The notes: generated by a model from the sequence alone, not told the origin. DNA of 64,000 bases from Tous-C4FEB sp044356555 (GCA_044356555.1 JBIKWB010000002.1:1-64000), one strand, 5' to 3'. Positions 35,478 to 44,147 are shown, numbered from the stretch's first letter. A program made the numbers and translations.

Positions 35478-35804
35478 ATGCGTATTCTCCTCCAATTCTC
35501 TTTCGTACTGTTCCTTGCTTCGCTTATTTCAAGCGTAGCAACGGCCGGTATGACGGCGACTTTGGTGAAAGCCCATGTTTCGCATGCCGCTGATTTAGTT
35601 GAAATCGACGCTGGTAGCGAGGCTGGTATGCGTTTGGGGATGCGAGCGAACGTCGTTCGCGAGAACGTGTTTATCGCGACCTTGGTAGTCGTCGAATTGC
35701 GTTCTTCGGCTTCGATCGCCCTGATCGAGGTTTCATCCCGGGACGCAGATTTTCGCGTCGGTGATCTGGTTTATATAAACACATCAACATTTTTGTCCAA
35801 ATAA
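35478..35804 (+). CDS. Small exported protein inside the S10 operon
   Basis: A 108-residue predicted secreted protein. Residues 1-23 form a classic signal peptide (FSFVLFLASLISSVATAG, cleavage likely near Ala22). The mature part repeats a barrel-like pattern, with DAGSEAGMRLGMRANV early and DADFRVGDLVYI at the end, as in small beta-barrel domains of envelope proteins. It lies on the same strand, 11 bp after rpsS and 68 bp before rplV, so it is almost certainly cotranscribed with ribosomal genes. No such gene belongs to the canonical S10 operon. I do not know its function. Confidence 0.75.
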   Translation: MRILLQFSFVLFLASLISSVATAGMTATLVKAHVSHAADLVEIDAGSEAGMRLGMRANVVRENVFIATLVVVELRSSASIALIEVSSRDADFRVGDLVYINTSTFLSK

Positions 35805-35872
35805 CATAAAAGGATAGGTTGGAATTTTTCAATACTGTCGCCGGTCGATCGATCGGAATAATAAAAAACACC

Positions 35873-36214
35873 ATGGAAGTCCAAGCACTCACACGTTATG
35901 CTCGCATGTCACCGAAAAAGGTGCGCGAGGTGGCGCGCACCATCCAAGGGCGCAAGGCGAATGAAGCGGTCCAATACTTGACGCTCATTCCGCGTAAATC
36001 CGCGGCATTGATCGTGAAAACCTTGAAGAGCGCGATTGCCAACGCAGAGAATAATAACAACCTTTCCTCTGACTCTCTCACCGTAAAGAGCGCGATCATT
36101 GAAAACGGTCCGGTATTGAAACGTTTCAAAGCCGGGGCGCGTGGAACCGCGATGCCGCGCCGGAAGAAAATGGCGCATATTCGCATTGTTCTGTCCGACG
36201 GTAACTCAAACTAA
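35873..36214 (+). CDS. rplV: 50S ribosomal protein L22
   Basis: A 113-residue exit-tunnel protein. I start it at the ATG at 35873 (MEVQALTRYARMSPKKVREV); the 18 upstream in-frame residues have no family support. Its long hairpin loop toward the tunnel is marked by KRFKAGARGTAMPRRKKMAHI, the region where macrolide-resistance changes arise. The start context is AACACC-ATG without a Shine-Dalgarno sequence. Confidence 0.96.
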   Translation: MEVQALTRYARMSPKKVREVARTIQGRKANEAVQYLTLIPRKSAALIVKTLKSAIANAENNNNLSSDSLTVKSAIIENGPVLKRFKAGARGTAMPRRKKMAHIRIVLSDGNSN

Positions 36215-36222
36215 ATAATTCC

Positions 36223-36855
36223 ATGGGCCAAAAGACTAATCCTATCGGTTTCCGTCTCGCGATACGCCGTAACTGGCAATCTCGTTGGTTCGCGACGAAG
36301 AAAGATTTCCCAAAACTTCTCCTCGAAGACCAACTGATCCGGGACTCTTTGATGGCGAAATTGAAGCAAGCTTCAGTTCCCCGAATTTTTATCGAACGAG
36401 CGTCTAACCGGGTTAGAGTTAAGATCTATACCGCCCGACCTGGTATTGTCATCGGTCGAAAGGGCGCGGAGGTCGAGAATATCAAAGCTGATCTCGCGAA
36501 ATTGACCGGCAAAGAGATCCTCCTCGACATTCAAGAGGTGAAGAAGCCCGAGATAGAGGCCCAACTTGTCGCCGAGAATGTTGCGCTACAACTTGAGCGT
36601 CGTATTGCGTTTCGCCGAGCGATGAAGAAAGCCGTTGAAATGGCAATGGCTCTCGGCGCTGAAGGTATCCGAATTCAATGCTCTGGTCGTCTTGGCGGGA
36701 CGGATATCGCCCGCCGCGAATGGCAACGTAAGGGCCGAGTTCCGTTGCACACACTGCGCGAGAATATTGATTACGGCTTCTCGGAGGCCCTCACCCTATA
36801 CGGTAAGATCGGCGTCAAGTGTTGGATATGTAAGAAAGAGGAGCTGGCAACATAA
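36223..36855 (+). CDS. rpsC: 30S ribosomal protein S3
   Basis: A 210-residue mRNA-entry protein with a KH-2 domain (GIVIGRKGAEVENI, the GXXG loop) and the C-terminal domain GLGGTDIARREWQR-like segment. It starts MGQKTNPIGFRLAIRRNW and lies 8 bp after rplV. The length is close to the E. coli protein. Confidence 0.97.
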   Translation: MGQKTNPIGFRLAIRRNWQSRWFATKKDFPKLLLEDQLIRDSLMAKLKQASVPRIFIERASNRVRVKIYTARPGIVIGRKGAEVENIKADLAKLTGKEILLDIQEVKKPEIEAQLVAENVALQLERRIAFRRAMKKAVEMAMALGAEGIRIQCSGRLGGTDIARREWQRKGRVPLHTLRENIDYGFSEALTLYGKIGVKCWICKKEELAT

Positions 36856-36896
36856 TCTCGTTTCTCAGCAGCAACATCCAAAAGTAGGAAAATTTT

Positions 36897-37319
36897 ATGG
36901 CTCTAGCACCGGCACGAACAAAATATCGCAAGGTAATGAAGGGCTCCCGCGCGGGTAACGCCAAACGTGGCAATACCCTCGCTTTCGGAGAATTCGGCCT
37001 TCAATCGCTCACCCGCGGCCCAATGACTGGGCAGCAAATCGAAGCGGCGCGGGTTACGATTTCACGTCACCTCAAAAGAAAAGGAAAGCTTTGGATTCGC
37101 GTCTTCCCGCACAAGCCGGTGACCAAGAAACCGCAAGAGGTTCGAATGGGCCAAGGTAAGGGTCCGGTTGAATTCTATGTAGCCGTCATCAAGCCAGGCG
37201 CTGTGCTTTTTGAACTCGCGGGCGTTTCCGTAACGGTTGCGAAAGAGGCTTTTCGTTTGGCCGATGCCAAGCTTCCATTCCACTGTCGATTTATTGCGCG
37301 GGATGGCGCATCTGCTTAA
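36897..37319 (+). CDS. rplP: 50S ribosomal protein L16
   Basis: A 140-residue protein that positions A-site tRNA. It begins MALAPARTKYRKVMKGSRAG and contains GEFGLQSL, RVFPHKPVTKKPQEVRMGQG and the tail LPFHCRFI. An AGGAAA precedes the ATG at fair distance. The length is normal. Confidence 0.97.
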   Translation: MALAPARTKYRKVMKGSRAGNAKRGNTLAFGEFGLQSLTRGPMTGQQIEAARVTISRHLKRKGKLWIRVFPHKPVTKKPQEVRMGQGKGPVEFYVAVIKPGAVLFELAGVSVTVAKEAFRLADAKLPFHCRFIARDGASA

Positions 37320-37343
37320 AAGCCGGAATCCCAATTATATACC

Positions 37344-37550
37344 ATGACCGCTAAAGAAATTCGTGAGCTCTCCGTTTCGGAGATATCTACCAAGCTTCGC
37401 GAGACTCGTGAACTTCTGCTTCAGCTCCGTCTTCGCAAACAAACGGGGCAAGTTGAGAAGCCACATCTCCTTCGAACCTACCGAAAAGACATCGCAAGGC
37501 TAGAGACTGTCCTGACTATGAAGAAGAAGCTATCTGTTTCTGCCGCCTAA
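37344..37550 (+). CDS. rpmC: 50S ribosomal protein L29
   Basis: A 68-residue two-helix tunnel-exit protein with MTAKEIRELSVSEI and the family consensus LRLRKQTGQVEKPHLLRTYR before the second helix KDIARLETVL. The start context is TATACC-ATG. Confidence 0.95.
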   Translation: MTAKEIRELSVSEISTKLRETRELLLQLRLRKQTGQVEKPHLLRTYRKDIARLETVLTMKKKLSVSAA

Positions 37551-37579
37551 TCTCTGCTGACAAATCTGACCTAACTGCC

Positions 37580-37939
37580 ATGTCTACCGCCCATTCAGGA
37601 ATCCGCAACACTCGCAAGACTCTCATTGGTTTTGTCACCAGCCGATCAGGCGACAAGTCGATCAAAGTGACCATCCCGTACAAGACGCCTCATTCACTTT
37701 ATCATAAGGTTATCAATCGTAAGACCGTGGTTCACGTTCACGACGAAGCCAATGATGCAAAAGTGGGCGACAAAGTTGAGATCATGGAGTCGAGACCACT
37801 TAGCCGTCTCAAGCGCTGGCGCGTGATCAATATCATCGAGCGTGCGGTGACGTCGGAAGCAGTCGCGATCAGCGAGAACGATGTTGCTGCCTTGGTTCCT
37901 ACCAAGAATGTGGCCGCGGCCAACAGCCCTGTGGTCTAA
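37580..37939 (+). CDS. rpsQ: 30S ribosomal protein S17, extended C-terminus
   Basis: A 119-residue OB-fold protein that binds 16S rRNA early. The core is clear: RKTLIGFVTSRSGDKSIKVT, DEANDAKVGDKVEIMESRPL and SRLKRWRV. The family is usually about 85 residues; here some 30 extra Ala/Val/Glu-rich residues follow the core. Their surface position would allow a lineage-specific contact. The start context is ACTGCC-ATG. Confidence 0.95.
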   Translation: MSTAHSGIRNTRKTLIGFVTSRSGDKSIKVTIPYKTPHSLYHKVINRKTVVHVHDEANDAKVGDKVEIMESRPLSRLKRWRVINIIERAVTSEAVAISENDVAALVPTKNVAAANSPVV

Positions 37940-37963
37940 TCTTAAAACTGAAAAAGGATCCCA

Positions 37964-38329
37964 ATGATTCAACTACGTTCCATTTTAGAAGTCGCGGACA
38001 ACACCGGGGCCAAGCGGGCTGCGATGATTAGCAAGAAGGGCCAAATCACCACCACGGCCGGTGTGGGTGATATCATCACTGTGCACATCAAGTCCAGTGC
38101 CACTGAAGCCACCGTAAAAAAAGGCGAGGTCGTAAAGGCCGTTGTTGTTCGCACGCGGGCCCCGGTTCGACGGACCGACGGCAGCTACCTTCGCTTCGAC
38201 AGTAATGCGATTGTGATTATTGACGCCACGAATAATCCAAAGGGCACCCGTATCTTCGGCCCCGTCGCACGTGAACTTCGCGCGAAGAACTTCATGAAGA
38301 TCATTTCGCTGGCGCCAGAAGTATTATAA
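37964..38329 (+). CDS. rplN: 50S ribosomal protein L14
   Basis: A 121-residue beta-barrel protein at the subunit interface. It starts MIQLRSILEVADNTGAKRA and contains AVVVRTRAPVRRTDGSYLRF and DSNAIVIIDATNNPKGTRIF. AAGGAT eight bases before the ATG is a plausible ribosome-binding site. It lies 3 bp before rplX. Confidence 0.98.
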   Translation: MIQLRSILEVADNTGAKRAAMISKKGQITTTAGVGDIITVHIKSSATEATVKKGEVVKAVVVRTRAPVRRTDGSYLRFDSNAIVIIDATNNPKGTRIFGPVARELRAKNFMKIISLAPEVL

Positions 38330-38332
38330 TTT

Positions 38333-38608
38333 ATGGCTTCGAAATTTCACATCAAACGCAACGATCAAGTTGTTGTAATCGCGGGCTCCCACCAGGGCAA
38401 GCAGGGCAAGGTAATGGAAGTTGTTGCGACCAGTTCGCGTGCTCGCGTTGAAGGCGTCGCGATGATGAAGCGACATTTGAAGAAATCAACCGAGCACCCA
38501 CAGGGGGCTATCGTTGAGCGCGAGGGCACAGTCCACGTATCCAACCTGATGTTAAAATCAGTTTTCGATGCGAGTAAGCGCAAGAAGGCCGTTGTTGCGG
38601 CGGAGTGA
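38333..38608 (+). CDS. rplX: 50S ribosomal protein L24
   Basis: A 91-residue assembly initiator with a KOW motif (QVVVIAGSHQGKQGKVMEV) and the conserved VEGVAMMKRHLK. The C-terminal VFDASKRKKAVV stretch is basic. It is followed by a 93-bp gap before rplE, longer than most in the block. Confidence 0.95.
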   Translation: MASKFHIKRNDQVVVIAGSHQGKQGKVMEVVATSSRARVEGVAMMKRHLKKSTEHPQGAIVEREGTVHVSNLMLKSVFDASKRKKAVVAAE

Positions 38609-38701
38609 TTGGTGCTCCGATTACTAACAGCTACTTTTCTTAAACATTTTTCCAGATTTGCCCACCACTAAGCCGACCGATAAAGTCCGGCGATACCTAC
38701 C

Positions 38702-39268
38702 ATGAGCCACGTTCCTGCCCTAAAAAGAATCTACACCGAGCATGTTTTTCCCGAGCTCATGAAGAGCCGAGGCTACAAAAATAAGCACCAAGTTCCGAAG
38801 ATTACGAAGATCAGCCTGAACACCGGAATCGATGCTGAAGCCGATAAGAATCAAATCGTAGATATCCAGCGGGACCTCGCGTCTATTGCTGGCCAAAAGC
38901 CAGTGCTGACGAAGTCGCGCAAGGCGATTTCGAATTTTAAACTTCGGGAGAATCAGGTGGTGGGTTGCCGTGTTACCCTGAGGGGTAATGCGATGTGGGA
39001 TTTTCTTTACCGTCTGCTTGCGGTTTCTCTACCAACGATCCGCGACTTTCGTGGAGTCCCGCCCAAGCTCGATGGCCAAGGAAATTATAATCTTGGTGTT
39101 TCCGATTTTACGATATTTCCGGAGATCACAGTCGAGAACGTTAAAAAGTCTATGGGGCTTGACATCACGATTGTTACCACCGCATCGACCGATGAAGAAG
39201 GCCGGGAGCTGTTAAAGCTTTTGGGTATGCCGTTTCGTCGGGTTGAAGCCAAATCCGCCACTACATAA
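38702..39268 (+). CDS. rplE: 50S ribosomal protein L5
   Basis: A 188-residue 5S rRNA-binding protein touching P-site tRNA. It contains MKSRGYKNKHQVPKITKISL, QKPVLTKSRKAISNFKLREN and the C-terminal EITVENVKKSMGLDI. The start context is CCTACC-ATG and the length is normal. Confidence 0.97.
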   Translation: MSHVPALKRIYTEHVFPELMKSRGYKNKHQVPKITKISLNTGIDAEADKNQIVDIQRDLASIAGQKPVLTKSRKAISNFKLRENQVVGCRVTLRGNAMWDFLYRLLAVSLPTIRDFRGVPPKLDGQGNYNLGVSDFTIFPEITVENVKKSMGLDITIVTTASTDEEGRELLKLLGMPFRRVEAKSATT

Positions 39269-39280
39269 TTCCCACCCGCC

Positions 39281-39586
39281 ATGCCGAAGACATCTGCTAT
39301 CGAACGCAATAAAAAGCGCATCTTGCTTGTTGCCAAACACGCCGCGAAGCGCGCTGAAATCAAGGCCGCTTTGGTCAATCCTGCTACGACCGATGATGAG
39401 TTCTTTGCGCTTTCGAAGAAGCTGCAAAAGATGCCACGGAATTCGTCCGCAGTTCGGGTGAAGAACCGTTGTTCGATGAGCGGGCGCCCCCGCGCGTTTA
39501 TTCGGAAGTTTGGTGTCTCACGTATCCAATTCCGTGAATTGGCGCTGGCGGGTAAAATTCCCGGTGTGACAAAGTCCTCTTGGTAA
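39281..39586 (+). CDS. rpsN: 30S ribosomal protein S14, zinc-free form
   Basis: A 101-residue long-form S14. It has RNRCSMSGRPRAFIRKFGVS and ends GKIPGVTKSSW. Only one Cys is present in the motif region, so this is the zinc-independent C-minus type rather than the short four-Cys type. It lies 12 bp after rplE with the context CCCGCC-ATG. Confidence 0.96.
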   Translation: MPKTSAIERNKKRILLVAKHAAKRAEIKAALVNPATTDDEFFALSKKLQKMPRNSSAVRVKNRCSMSGRPRAFIRKFGVSRIQFRELALAGKIPGVTKSSW

Positions 39587-39660
39587 TCCAATTTTTCGTC
39601 GAGAGTTCGCTTGTGTTTGCAAGCAGGATATGACTCGGCGATCTTCAAAAACATCCATCT

Positions 39661-40053
39661 ATGACCGATCCAATTAGCGATTTTACTACTCGCCTACGTA
39701 ACGCCAGCCAAGCGCGTTTGGCGGAGTGCGTTTCGCCGCATTCAAAACTCAAAGAGAGCATTGCCGCGATCCTCAAAGCCGAGGGTTATGTTACCGACTT
39801 TACCAGCGGAAATGACAGCGCCGGGCACAAAACGCTGGTGGTAAAAATGAAATATATCAACGGAGCCCCTGCGATCACGGCGATCAACCGCACGTCGACT
39901 CCCGGCCGGCGCATCTATTCGGCCTACACTGAGATTCCCCGGGTCCTCAACGGACTGGGAATCGCTATTGTTTCTACTTCCAAGGGTCTTATGAAAGACG
40001 CCGATTGCCGTCGCAATAAAGCGGGCGGTGAACTGATTTGTAACGTTTGGTAA
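39661..40053 (+). CDS. rpsH: 30S ribosomal protein S8
   Basis: A 130-residue central-domain 16S binder and, in enterobacteria, the repressor of the spc operon. It starts MTDPISDFTTRLRNASQARL and ends with the family motif GLGIAIVSTSKGLMKD then GGELICNVW. A 74-bp gap precedes it. Confidence 0.97.
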   Translation: MTDPISDFTTRLRNASQARLAECVSPHSKLKESIAAILKAEGYVTDFTSGNDSAGHKTLVVKMKYINGAPAITAINRTSTPGRRIYSAYTEIPRVLNGLGIAIVSTSKGLMKDADCRRNKAGGELICNVW

Positions 40054-40065
40054 TCCTCCATTAAC

Positions 40066-40602
40066 ATGAGTCGCATTGGAAAACAGCCAGTTTCTATCCC
40101 TGATAAAGTAAAGGTGGGGGTCGTTAACTCGACAGTCTCGATTGAGGGACCGAAGGGCAAAGTATCTAAGGTCTTCGCACCGGTGGTGAAGATCATCGTT
40201 AAAGATAAAAACGTTACTTTCGCCCCGACCGAAGACTCACGTTTTTCGAGGGCTATGTATGGTACCGTCCGCTCGATCGTGGCTGGGATGGTCAAAGGCG
40301 TAACCGACGGTTACAGCAAAGATCTTGAGATTCAAGGTGTTGGTTTCAAAGCTAATTTGAAAGGCAAGCAGCTCGACTTGGCTTTGGGCTATTCCCATCC
40401 CATCATCATGGATATACCGGAGGGAATCAAGATCACGGTAGTCGAAGGCACCAAAGTTAAGGTAGAGGGTTGTGACAAGCAGTTGGTAGGTGCTGTGACA
40501 GCGGAAATTCGTAGCTACTATCCTCCAGAGCCGTATAAGGGTAAGGGTGTCCGCATTGTTGGCGAGCGTGTTCGCCGTAAGGAAGGCAAGACGGTCGCGT
40601 AA
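40066..40602 (+). CDS. rplF: 50S ribosomal protein L6
   Basis: A 178-residue two-domain protein near the factor-binding site. It starts MSRIGKQPVSIPDKVKVGV and contains LEIQGVGFKANLKGKQLDLA and the C-terminal YKGKGVRIVGERVRRKEGK, both diagnostic. It lies 12 bp after rpsH. Confidence 0.97.
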   Translation: MSRIGKQPVSIPDKVKVGVVNSTVSIEGPKGKVSKVFAPVVKIIVKDKNVTFAPTEDSRFSRAMYGTVRSIVAGMVKGVTDGYSKDLEIQGVGFKANLKGKQLDLALGYSHPIIMDIPEGIKITVVEGTKVKVEGCDKQLVGAVTAEIRSYYPPEPYKGKGVRIVGERVRRKEGKTVA

Positions 40603-40629
40603 CGAATTCTACCTCATTCTGATATTTCC

Positions 40630-40992
40630 ATGAACACAATTTACAAAGCTGAACTGCTACAAAAACGCCGTTGGCGGATACGCAAGAAGGTGGTCGGAAC
40701 AGCAATCCGTCCGAGACTCAGCGTGCGCTTTACTGGTCAGAATATCTACGCGCAAGCGATCAATGATGAATTGGGCGCGACATTGGTTTTTGTCGGGACG
40801 CTTGATCCGGAGATGCGTAAGATCAAAGCGGGAGCTAATATTGCCGGAGCGAAGGCTCTTGCTGCGGCTTTCGTCTCCCGAGCCAAAGCGGCCGGAATCA
40901 CGACGGTTGTATTTGATCGTAGCGGCGCCCGCTACCATGGAAAAGTAAAGGCATTTGCTGATACCGCTCGTGAGGGCGGACTTGTATTCTAA
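40630..40992 (+). CDS. rplR: 50S ribosomal protein L18
   Basis: A 120-residue 5S rRNA-binding protein. It contains RPRLSVRFTGQNIYAQAIND and the C-terminal DRSGARYHGKVKAFADTARE. It lies 6 bp before rpsE, with the start context TTTCC-ATG. Confidence 0.96.
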   Translation: MNTIYKAELLQKRRWRIRKKVVGTAIRPRLSVRFTGQNIYAQAINDELGATLVFVGTLDPEMRKIKAGANIAGAKALAAAFVSRAKAAGITTVVFDRSGARYHGKVKAFADTAREGGLVF

Positions 40993-40998
40993 TTCGCT

Positions 40999-41625
40999 AT
41001 GAGCACTGATATTGTTTCCTCCGTAACCGTTCCGGATTCACCCGCTGTCGCACCTGTGCCTAATCGCGCGGGGGACCGTGGTCAACGTGGCCCTCGCCGC
41101 GACGGGAATGGTCCTCGCGGACCTCGTCGAGACGACCGTAATAAGCCGACACTCTCCGCCGATGGGACTGCGATGATAGAGAAAGTTGTGTTCATCAATC
41201 GTTGTGCGAAGGTTGTAAAGGGCGGGCGCCGGTTTAGTTTTTCAGCACTTGCGGTCGTTGGTGATGGGAAGGGTAAAATCGGGATTGGTTATGGGAAAGC
41301 CAACGAGGTGCCTGATGCGATTAAGAAGGGCACCGCTAACGCTCATAAGCACATGGTTTCGGTGAAGCTAAAGGGCGATACCATTTCTCACGATGTCTTT
41401 GGTCAATACGATGGAGGGAAGGTTTTGCTCAAGCCTGCTTCGCCTGGAACTGGTTTGATCGCCGGCGGCGGGGTCCGTGCGGTGCTCGAGGCGGCCGGGG
41501 TGAAAAACGTTCTTACCAAATCCATGGGTTCCAGCAACCATATCGCGGTGGTCAATGCCACGCTGGCGGCACTTCAGCAGCTGCGGTCCGGTGACGAAAT
41601 CACTGCATTAAGAACCTCTCGCTGA
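40999..41625 (+). CDS. rpsE: 30S ribosomal protein S5, extended N-terminus
   Basis: A 208-residue accuracy protein at the mRNA entry. The double-stranded RNA-binding part is EKVVFINRCAKVVKGGRRFS and the second domain has AGGGVRAVLEAAGVKNVL. About 45 residues rich in Arg, Gly and Pro precede the core, absent from most S5 proteins, which are around 165 residues. No rpmD follows; the next gene is rplO. Confidence 0.96.
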   Translation: MSTDIVSSVTVPDSPAVAPVPNRAGDRGQRGPRRDGNGPRGPRRDDRNKPTLSADGTAMIEKVVFINRCAKVVKGGRRFSFSALAVVGDGKGKIGIGYGKANEVPDAIKKGTANAHKHMVSVKLKGDTISHDVFGQYDGGKVLLKPASPGTGLIAGGGVRAVLEAAGVKNVLTKSMGSSNHIAVVNATLAALQQLRSGDEITALRTSR

Positions 41626-41693
41626 GGGGCAGATTTTATATCCGAGTCTTGTCTTGGGAAATCCAAGCAAGGCGACAAAAACAGGAAATCTAT

Positions 41694-42140
41694 ATGAAAC
41701 TACATGAAATGAAGAATGTCGTCGGGGCCGTTCATCGCAAAAAGCGAGTGGGCTGCGGCGAAGGAAGTGGCCACGGAAAGACTTCAGGGCGCGGCGGAAA
41801 AGGTCAAAGTGCGCGCTCGGGCAGCAGTATCCGTCCTGGTTTCGAGGGTGGACAGATGCCTCTTTACCGAAAATTGCCCCACCGCGGGTTCAATCAAGCA
41901 GCCTTCCGGGTCGAGCCGTTGATCGTCAATGTGGGCGATTTCGCCCGGCTCGATCCTTCGGTTGTCGATATCACGGCTGAAGTATTGGCCGCTGCCGGAT
42001 TGATCCGCCACGACGGAAATTTCCTGAAGGTTTTGGGAGATGGTGAGGTCACGCGAGCCTTCAATGTGACGGCAGTGAAATTTTCTGAGTCGGCCAAGGC
42101 CAAGATTGAAAAAGCAGGCGGCAAAGCGTTGGTTGCCTAA
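41694..42140 (+). CDS. rplO: 50S ribosomal protein L15
   Basis: A 148-residue late-assembly protein. It is recognised by KKRVGCGEGSGHGKTSGRGG, then GGQMPLYRKLPHRGF. I start it at the ATG at 41694 (MKLHEMKNVVGA), which has an AGGAAA ahead of it; the frame from 41649 adds an unconserved 15 residues. In most bacteria rpmD precedes it; here the 68 bp between rpsE and rplO cannot encode L30. Confidence 0.96.
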   Translation: MKLHEMKNVVGAVHRKKRVGCGEGSGHGKTSGRGGKGQSARSGSSIRPGFEGGQMPLYRKLPHRGFNQAAFRVEPLIVNVGDFARLDPSVVDITAEVLAAAGLIRHDGNFLKVLGDGEVTRAFNVTAVKFSESAKAKIEKAGGKALVA

Positions 42141-42207
42141 CAGTTATCAGTAAACCCTTCGCCTCTTTGGATTTGGTCGCCTTGTGTTCCGGCTCTAATT
42201 ACTCGAA

Positions 42208-43710
42208 ATGTTTTCCGCTTTCACCAACTCGTTAAAAATTCCGGAACTTCGTTCCAGAATATTTTATACCCTTTCTCTGCTATTCGTTGCCAGGGTTGGA
42301 GCTCACATCCCACTCCCCGGCATCGACCCGGAACCACTGCAAAAATTCTTTGCGGAACAGGCCGGTGGGACGGGTGGAGCGTTGGTGGGCCTATACAACA
42401 TGTTCACTGGGGGCGCTCTGGTAAAGGGAGCGGTATTTGCCCTTGGTATCATGCCGTATATCAGTGCTTCCATCATTTTCCAATTGATGACGGCAGTGGT
42501 TCCGGCGCTGAGCCGCTTACAGCAGGAAGGTGATGTTGGACGTCAGAAGCTGACGCAGTATATGCGTTACGCGACTGTGCTCATATGCTTGGTGCAAGGG
42601 ACTCTTTTGATTTGGGCGCTGGAACAACCTGGTCGGCTCTTCCCAGGCTACGACGAAAACGTCTACGGTCCGATTGTGGTAGTGGGAAAGCTTGGTTTCC
42701 TGATTACCTCGGTGATCTTTATGACCGCCGGGACCATGCTCTTGATGTGGCTGGGCGAACAGATCACCCAGCGCGGAATCGGTAACGGTGTCTCCTTGCT
42801 GATCACCGTAGGTATCTTGGCGGATATACCGAATGCGGCCGTGGCAACCTACAACCTGTTTTTCCGTCCAATCGGAACAGGGCAGAGTTTGGGGGTGTTA
42901 GAGGGCGTCGTGATGGGCTTGCTTTTTGTCGTGGTGACCATGGGCGTTATCATGGTGGTTCAAGGCCAACGAAAGATCCCGGTCCAATACGCCAAGAGGG
43001 TGGTTGGAAACAAGGTAATGGGTGGGCAAAGCTCGTTTTTGCCTCTTAAGGTCAATTATTCCGGGGTTATGCCGGTAATTTTCGCTAGCGCGATCTTGCT
43101 GTTTCCCCAACAAATCTTTTCTCAACTCGGTGCGGCATTTAATATCAAGTTCTTGAGTGAAATTTCGCAGAATTTGTTGCGAGGGCATTGGAGCTATTAC
43201 TTGATCGATACCGTTTTGATCATGTTTTTCAGTTATTTTTGGGTTTCGGTGATGTTTAAGCCGATTCAGATAGCCGACGATCTCAAGAAATATGGTGGCT
43301 ACATTCCCGGCGTCCGGCCAGGGGAGCCGACTGCGCAATTTCTTGATTTTATCATGACCCGACTGACCTTGGCCGGTTCGATCTTCTTGACGGTTATTGC
43401 GGTCATGCCTGATTTCCTTTTGTTTGAACTAAACGTTCCTCAACGAATCGCCATATTCTTTGGAGGCACAGGTATGCTAATTACCGTAGGAGTGATCCTC
43501 GATACCATGCGGCAGGTTGAAACATTTCTTTTGCAGCGTCATTACGACGGATTTTTGAAGAAGGGTCGAATCAGGTCCCGGAGCGCTAATCCTCAGGGAA
43601 TGACTGGTGATGCCCTAAGCTCCGACGCGATCATGAAGCTTGCTTTGCCTATGTTGGGTTTGTTGGGGTTGGGCGTCACGATTGCTCTTTACCGATATTT
43701 CTCGAAATAA
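42208..43710 (+). CDS. secY: Protein translocase channel subunit SecY
   Basis: A 500-residue ten-helix membrane channel that passes unfolded proteins across or into the inner membrane with SecE and SecG. It is recognised by ARVGAHIPLPGIDPEPL near the first helix, TQRGIGNGVSLLI, GGYIPGVRPGEPT in the cytosolic loop that contacts ribosome and SecA, and RHYDGFLKKGR near the end. It is longer than the roughly 440 residues of E. coli, partly in periplasmic loops. It follows rplO by 67 bp. Confidence 0.98.
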   Translation: MFSAFTNSLKIPELRSRIFYTLSLLFVARVGAHIPLPGIDPEPLQKFFAEQAGGTGGALVGLYNMFTGGALVKGAVFALGIMPYISASIIFQLMTAVVPALSRLQQEGDVGRQKLTQYMRYATVLICLVQGTLLIWALEQPGRLFPGYDENVYGPIVVVGKLGFLITSVIFMTAGTMLLMWLGEQITQRGIGNGVSLLITVGILADIPNAAVATYNLFFRPIGTGQSLGVLEGVVMGLLFVVVTMGVIMVVQGQRKIPVQYAKRVVGNKVMGGQSSFLPLKVNYSGVMPVIFASAILLFPQQIFSQLGAAFNIKFLSEISQNLLRGHWSYYLIDTVLIMFFSYFWVSVMFKPIQIADDLKKYGGYIPGVRPGEPTAQFLDFIMTRLTLAGSIFLTVIAVMPDFLLFELNVPQRIAIFFGGTGMLITVGVILDTMRQVETFLLQRHYDGFLKKGRIRSRSANPQGMTGDALSSDAIMKLALPMLGLLGLGVTIALYRYFSK

Positions 43711-44147
43711 GTTCTTTACTCGGGGTTCGATGACCTTCACATCTCAACCTCGCAAGTTTCAGCGCCTCATTTGGAGGCCGTTTAGCGTATTTCCTTTCAA
43801 CTGTCTATTGGTTGCTGCCAATAGCACGTTAAGAGGTTGTTCTTTGCACATTGAGCACGTCTCTCCTTTCGGTAATTCGCCGAAGGAGATTTCGCGAAGC
43901 CTTATCAATAAGGTAATTAAGGTCATTTCTTTCGTTCGTTCGAGAGGTGCTCTTAACGCGCACACCTGAAGCGGGTATTTTGTTAGATTCAGCCCGGCTA
44001 CGTTGCTCCAAGTCTTGATCTTCGACGGATGTCCTTTGCCAATTCTTTTTCTCATTCGGGAAGCATTGAATTGAGCAGTGTTTTTGGACTCCTTGAAGGT
44101 CATCACGCCTTTCGCGGCCGATTTTTTTCGGTTTTGAGGTTACCCGC
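43711..44147 (+). other. secY-map gap with hairpins
   Basis: A 437-bp stretch without a recognisable gene in a block where most gaps are below 100 bp. adk, infA and rpmJ, which often stand here, are absent. A stable hairpin pairs CTCCTTTCGG (43863-43872) with CCGAAGGAG (43880-43888), one bulged base, followed by the inverted repeat CCTTATCAATAAGG (43900-43913). Short frames exist on both strands (for example minus 43759-44106) but match nothing I know. It may hold a promoter or a small RNA for the downstream map-rpsM-rpoA part. Confidence 0.5.
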
